This document shows positions 6,548 through 7,586 of a DNA stretch of 7,586 nt, in pieces. Both the position numbers and the translations under genes were made by a program. The notes beneath the pieces are model-generated. The model had not been told where the DNA came from. It searched no databases and saw nothing but the letters and a program-made list of their open reading frames with translations. Source of the stretch: Burkholderiales bacterium (lineage in GTDB: Bacteria; Pseudomonadota; Gammaproteobacteria; Burkholderiales; SHXO01); contig JAHCKU010000140.1 in NCBI GenBank assembly GCA_026125625.1, positions 1-7,586 of the forward strand. The letters run 5' to 3'. The stretch's first letter is position 1, and every line of letters starts with the position of its first letter.

Positions 6548-7024
6548 CTAGCGTGAGCGCGGCTGCTCCACCGCGAACACGCTGCTGCTGCCATCCTTGC
6601 GCCAGGTGACCACCGGGTACTCGCTGCCGCCCTCGCTCTCCATGCCCGGCGATCCGAGCGGCATGCCAGGGACCGAGATGCCGACCACGTCCGGCTTTTC
6701 CTCCAGCAGCCGCCTGATCTGCGCAGCCGGCACGTGCCCCTCCACGGCATAGCCGCCGACCTGGGCGGAGTGACAGCCTGCGAGCTTGCGCGGCACCCCC
6801 AGCTGTGCGCGCACGCGATCCAGATTGCCGTGCTCGTGCGATTCGACGTTGAAACCGGCGCTGCGCAGGTGCTCGATCCACTTGTCGCAGCAAGCGCATC
6901 CGGGTGTCTTGTAGACGGTGACCAGGGGCCCGACGTTATTGACGGAAGAGGTGTCCTCGGCGGCGGCGGGGCCTTGCCACAGCAGGAGGCCGGCGAGCAG
7001 GACGGGCATGAGTGCTTTGTGCAT
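6548..7024 (-). CDS. DUF411 domain protein, secreted, probable metal (copper) binding
   Basis: This 158-residue protein carries a Sec signal peptide (1-22, A-A-A before Glu23), so it should act in the periplasm. The rest is a full DUF411 domain. [13 protein letters not shown] (37-49) holds Cys43, Cys45 and Cys46. L-A-G-C-H-S-A (81-87) holds Cys84 and His85. [10 protein letters not shown] (91-100) follows, then [12 protein letters not shown] (118-129) with Met121 and Met128. The thioredoxin-like Cys cluster and Met-rich tail are known in this family, which is often encoded in copper-resistance clusters. Copper binding is therefore likely, but the biochemical role is not settled. No copper ATPase, oxidase or CueR-type regulator is visible beside it. 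It precedes dxs by 89 bases and is divergent from hemA. Confidence 0.9.
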   Translation of the reverse strand: MHKALMPVLLAGLLLWQGPAAAEDTSSVNNVGPLVTVYKTPGCACCDKWIEHLRSAGFNVESHEHGNLDRVRAQLGVPRKLAGCHSAQVGGYAVEGHVPAAQIRRLLEEKPDVVGISVPGMPLGSPGMESEGGSEYPVVTWRKDGSSSVFAVEQPRSR

Positions 7025-7078
7025 GGGAATTCCCGTGATCGAGATGGACTTTGGACGTTCCGCCTAGGGGTTGGTTTC

Positions 7079-7095
7079 CGCCCGCCAGGCGGGCG
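7079..7095. promoter_or_regulatory. GC-rich palindrome between DUF411 and hemA
   Basis: CGCCCGC and GCGGGCG form a perfect 7-bp inverted repeat around CAG. It occupies the place where the -35 element of the hemA promoter should be, which suggests an operator or activator site. It is not followed by a T-run on either strand, so a terminator is unlikely. Confidence 0.35.
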
Positions 7096-7111
7096 CGGTG
7101 GTCAACTATCC

Positions 7112-7117
7112 TATAAT
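7112..7117 (+). promoter_or_regulatory. Consensus -10 box (TATAAT) of the hemA promoter
   Basis: A perfect TATAAT lies 38 bases before the hemA start. The positions 16-18 bases upstream are GC-rich with no match to TTGACA, and there is no extended TG motif. Initiation would fall near 7124, giving a leader of about 30 nt. The reverse strand reads ATTATAGGAT across the same site, so some divergent activity toward DUF411 is conceivable. Confidence 0.6.
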
Positions 7118-7124
7118 GCGGTGC

Positions 7125-7145
7125 GCTGGCCGTGCTTCGGCCAGC
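7125..7145 (+). promoter_or_regulatory. Stem-loop at the 5' end of the hemA leader
   Basis: GCTGGCCG (7125-7132) pairs perfectly with CGGCCAGC (7138-7145) around the loop TGCTT. It would begin at or next to the predicted transcription start and end 10 bases before the ATG. There is no U-tract. It may protect the mRNA 5' end or limit ribosome access. Only CAGAG lies before the ATG as a poor ribosome site. Confidence 0.5.
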
Positions 7146-7155
7146 CGGATCAGAG

Positions 7156-7586
7156 ATGCAACTGTACGCCTTCGGGATCAATCATCAGACCGCGCCGCTC
7201 GAGGTGCGTGAACGGGTTGCCTTCAACGCCGACGGACTGACTTCGGCGTTGTGCGATCTGGTGCGGCACGAGCCGGTGCGCGAAGCGGCCATCGTTTCGA
7301 CCTGTAATCGCACCGAGCTGTACTGCAATGCCCAGGATCCGGGCAAGGCCATCGCCTGGCTTGCCGACTACCACCACATGAAATCGCACGCGCTCGAGCC
7401 GCATCTGTACCGGCTGTCGCGCGAACGCGCGGTGAAGCACGCCTTCCGCGTGGCCAGCGGGCTCGATTCGATGGTGCTGGGCGAGGCGCAGATTCTGGGC
7501 CAGATGAAGCAGGCAGTGCGCAGCGCCGAGAAGGCCGGCACCCTGGGCCTGGTCCTGCACAAGCTGTTTCAGCAGACGTTCTCCGT
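7156..7586 (+). CDS. hemA: Glutamyl-tRNA reductase, N-terminal part (runs off the window)
   Basis: HemA reduces glutamate charged on tRNA-Glu to glutamate-1-semialdehyde with NADPH, the first committed step of the C5 pathway to heme and other tetrapyrroles. About 143 residues are visible. [14 protein letters not shown] (1-14) is the classic start. [11 protein letters not shown] (46-56) carries the catalytic Cys50, at the same number as in E. coli. H95 and [12 protein letters not shown] (99-110), then A-Q-I-L-G-Q (111-116), complete the catalytic domain. The NADPH-binding and dimerisation domains lie beyond the edge. The start at ATG 7156 agrees with the upstream TATAAT, although the ribosome site is weak. 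Truncation is due only to the window boundary. Confidence 0.95.
   Translation, partial: MQLYAFGINHQTAPLEVRERVAFNADGLTSALCDLVRHEPVREAAIVSTCNRTELYCNAQDPGKAIAWLADYHHMKSHALEPHLYRLSRERAVKHAFRVASGLDSMVLGEAQILGQMKQAVRSAEKAGTLGLVLHKLFQQTFS

Noticed and set aside
6459..6899. N-terminal extension of dxs across the DUF411 gene
   Set aside because: The frame is open but Arg/Ala-rich, overlaps a real gene, and has no credible start close to the family N-terminus.
7025..7034. GGGAATTCCC palindrome touching the DUF411 start codon
   Set aside because: It is short, unique in the window, and its position over the ribosome site is not enough to call an operator. It is probably chance.

Overview
The window reads as a high-GC proteobacterial chromosome (roughly 60-65 % G+C by eye, strong G/C at third codon positions). 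The Dxs and glutamyl-tRNA reductase sequences look most like betaproteobacterial ones. This is a judgement from remembered family sequences, not from a search.

Layout. Positions 1-49 hold the last codons of a plus-strand VOC/glyoxalase-type gene. A hairpin at 83-123 separates it from a minus-strand operon. That operon (177-3200) is a complete TRAP transporter in the order dctP (periplasmic receptor), dctQ (small membrane subunit), dctM (large permease). The receptor resembles the 2-oxoacid (TakP) or FcbT1/SmoM class. Facing away from it across about 250 bp is a small NIPSNAP-family gene (3452-3775, plus). It is followed by a REP/MITE-like palindromic repeat (about 3820-3953) and an unrecognised plus-strand gene (4061-4525). 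The C-terminal half of that unknown protein faintly resembles a ParB/sulfiredoxin-type fold. It converges on dxs (4578-6458, minus), the first enzyme of the MEP isoprenoid pathway. Upstream of dxs on the same strand is a secreted DUF411 protein with a Cys-x-Cys-Cys metal-site signature (6548-7024). Divergent from DUF411, and running off the window end, is hemA (7156 onward), the first enzyme of the C5 tetrapyrrole pathway.

How the genes may work together. The TRAP genes form one unit that imports an organic acid using an ion gradient. The divergent NIPSNAP gene may share its control region. The dxs and hemA genes are housekeeping genes that begin isoprenoid and heme synthesis, and DUF411 lies between them. 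No xseB or ispA, common neighbours of dxs, is visible here. Two intergenic regions (dctP/NIPSNAP and DUF411/hemA) carry perfect stem-loops just downstream of candidate -10 boxes. Both are plausible 5'-leader structures or operators.

I found no tRNA, rRNA, CRISPR array, transposase, or convincing novel multi-gene defence or biosynthetic system. The least ordinary items are the unknown gene at 4061-4525, the repeat before it, the leader hairpins, and the DUF411-dxs-hemA arrangement.
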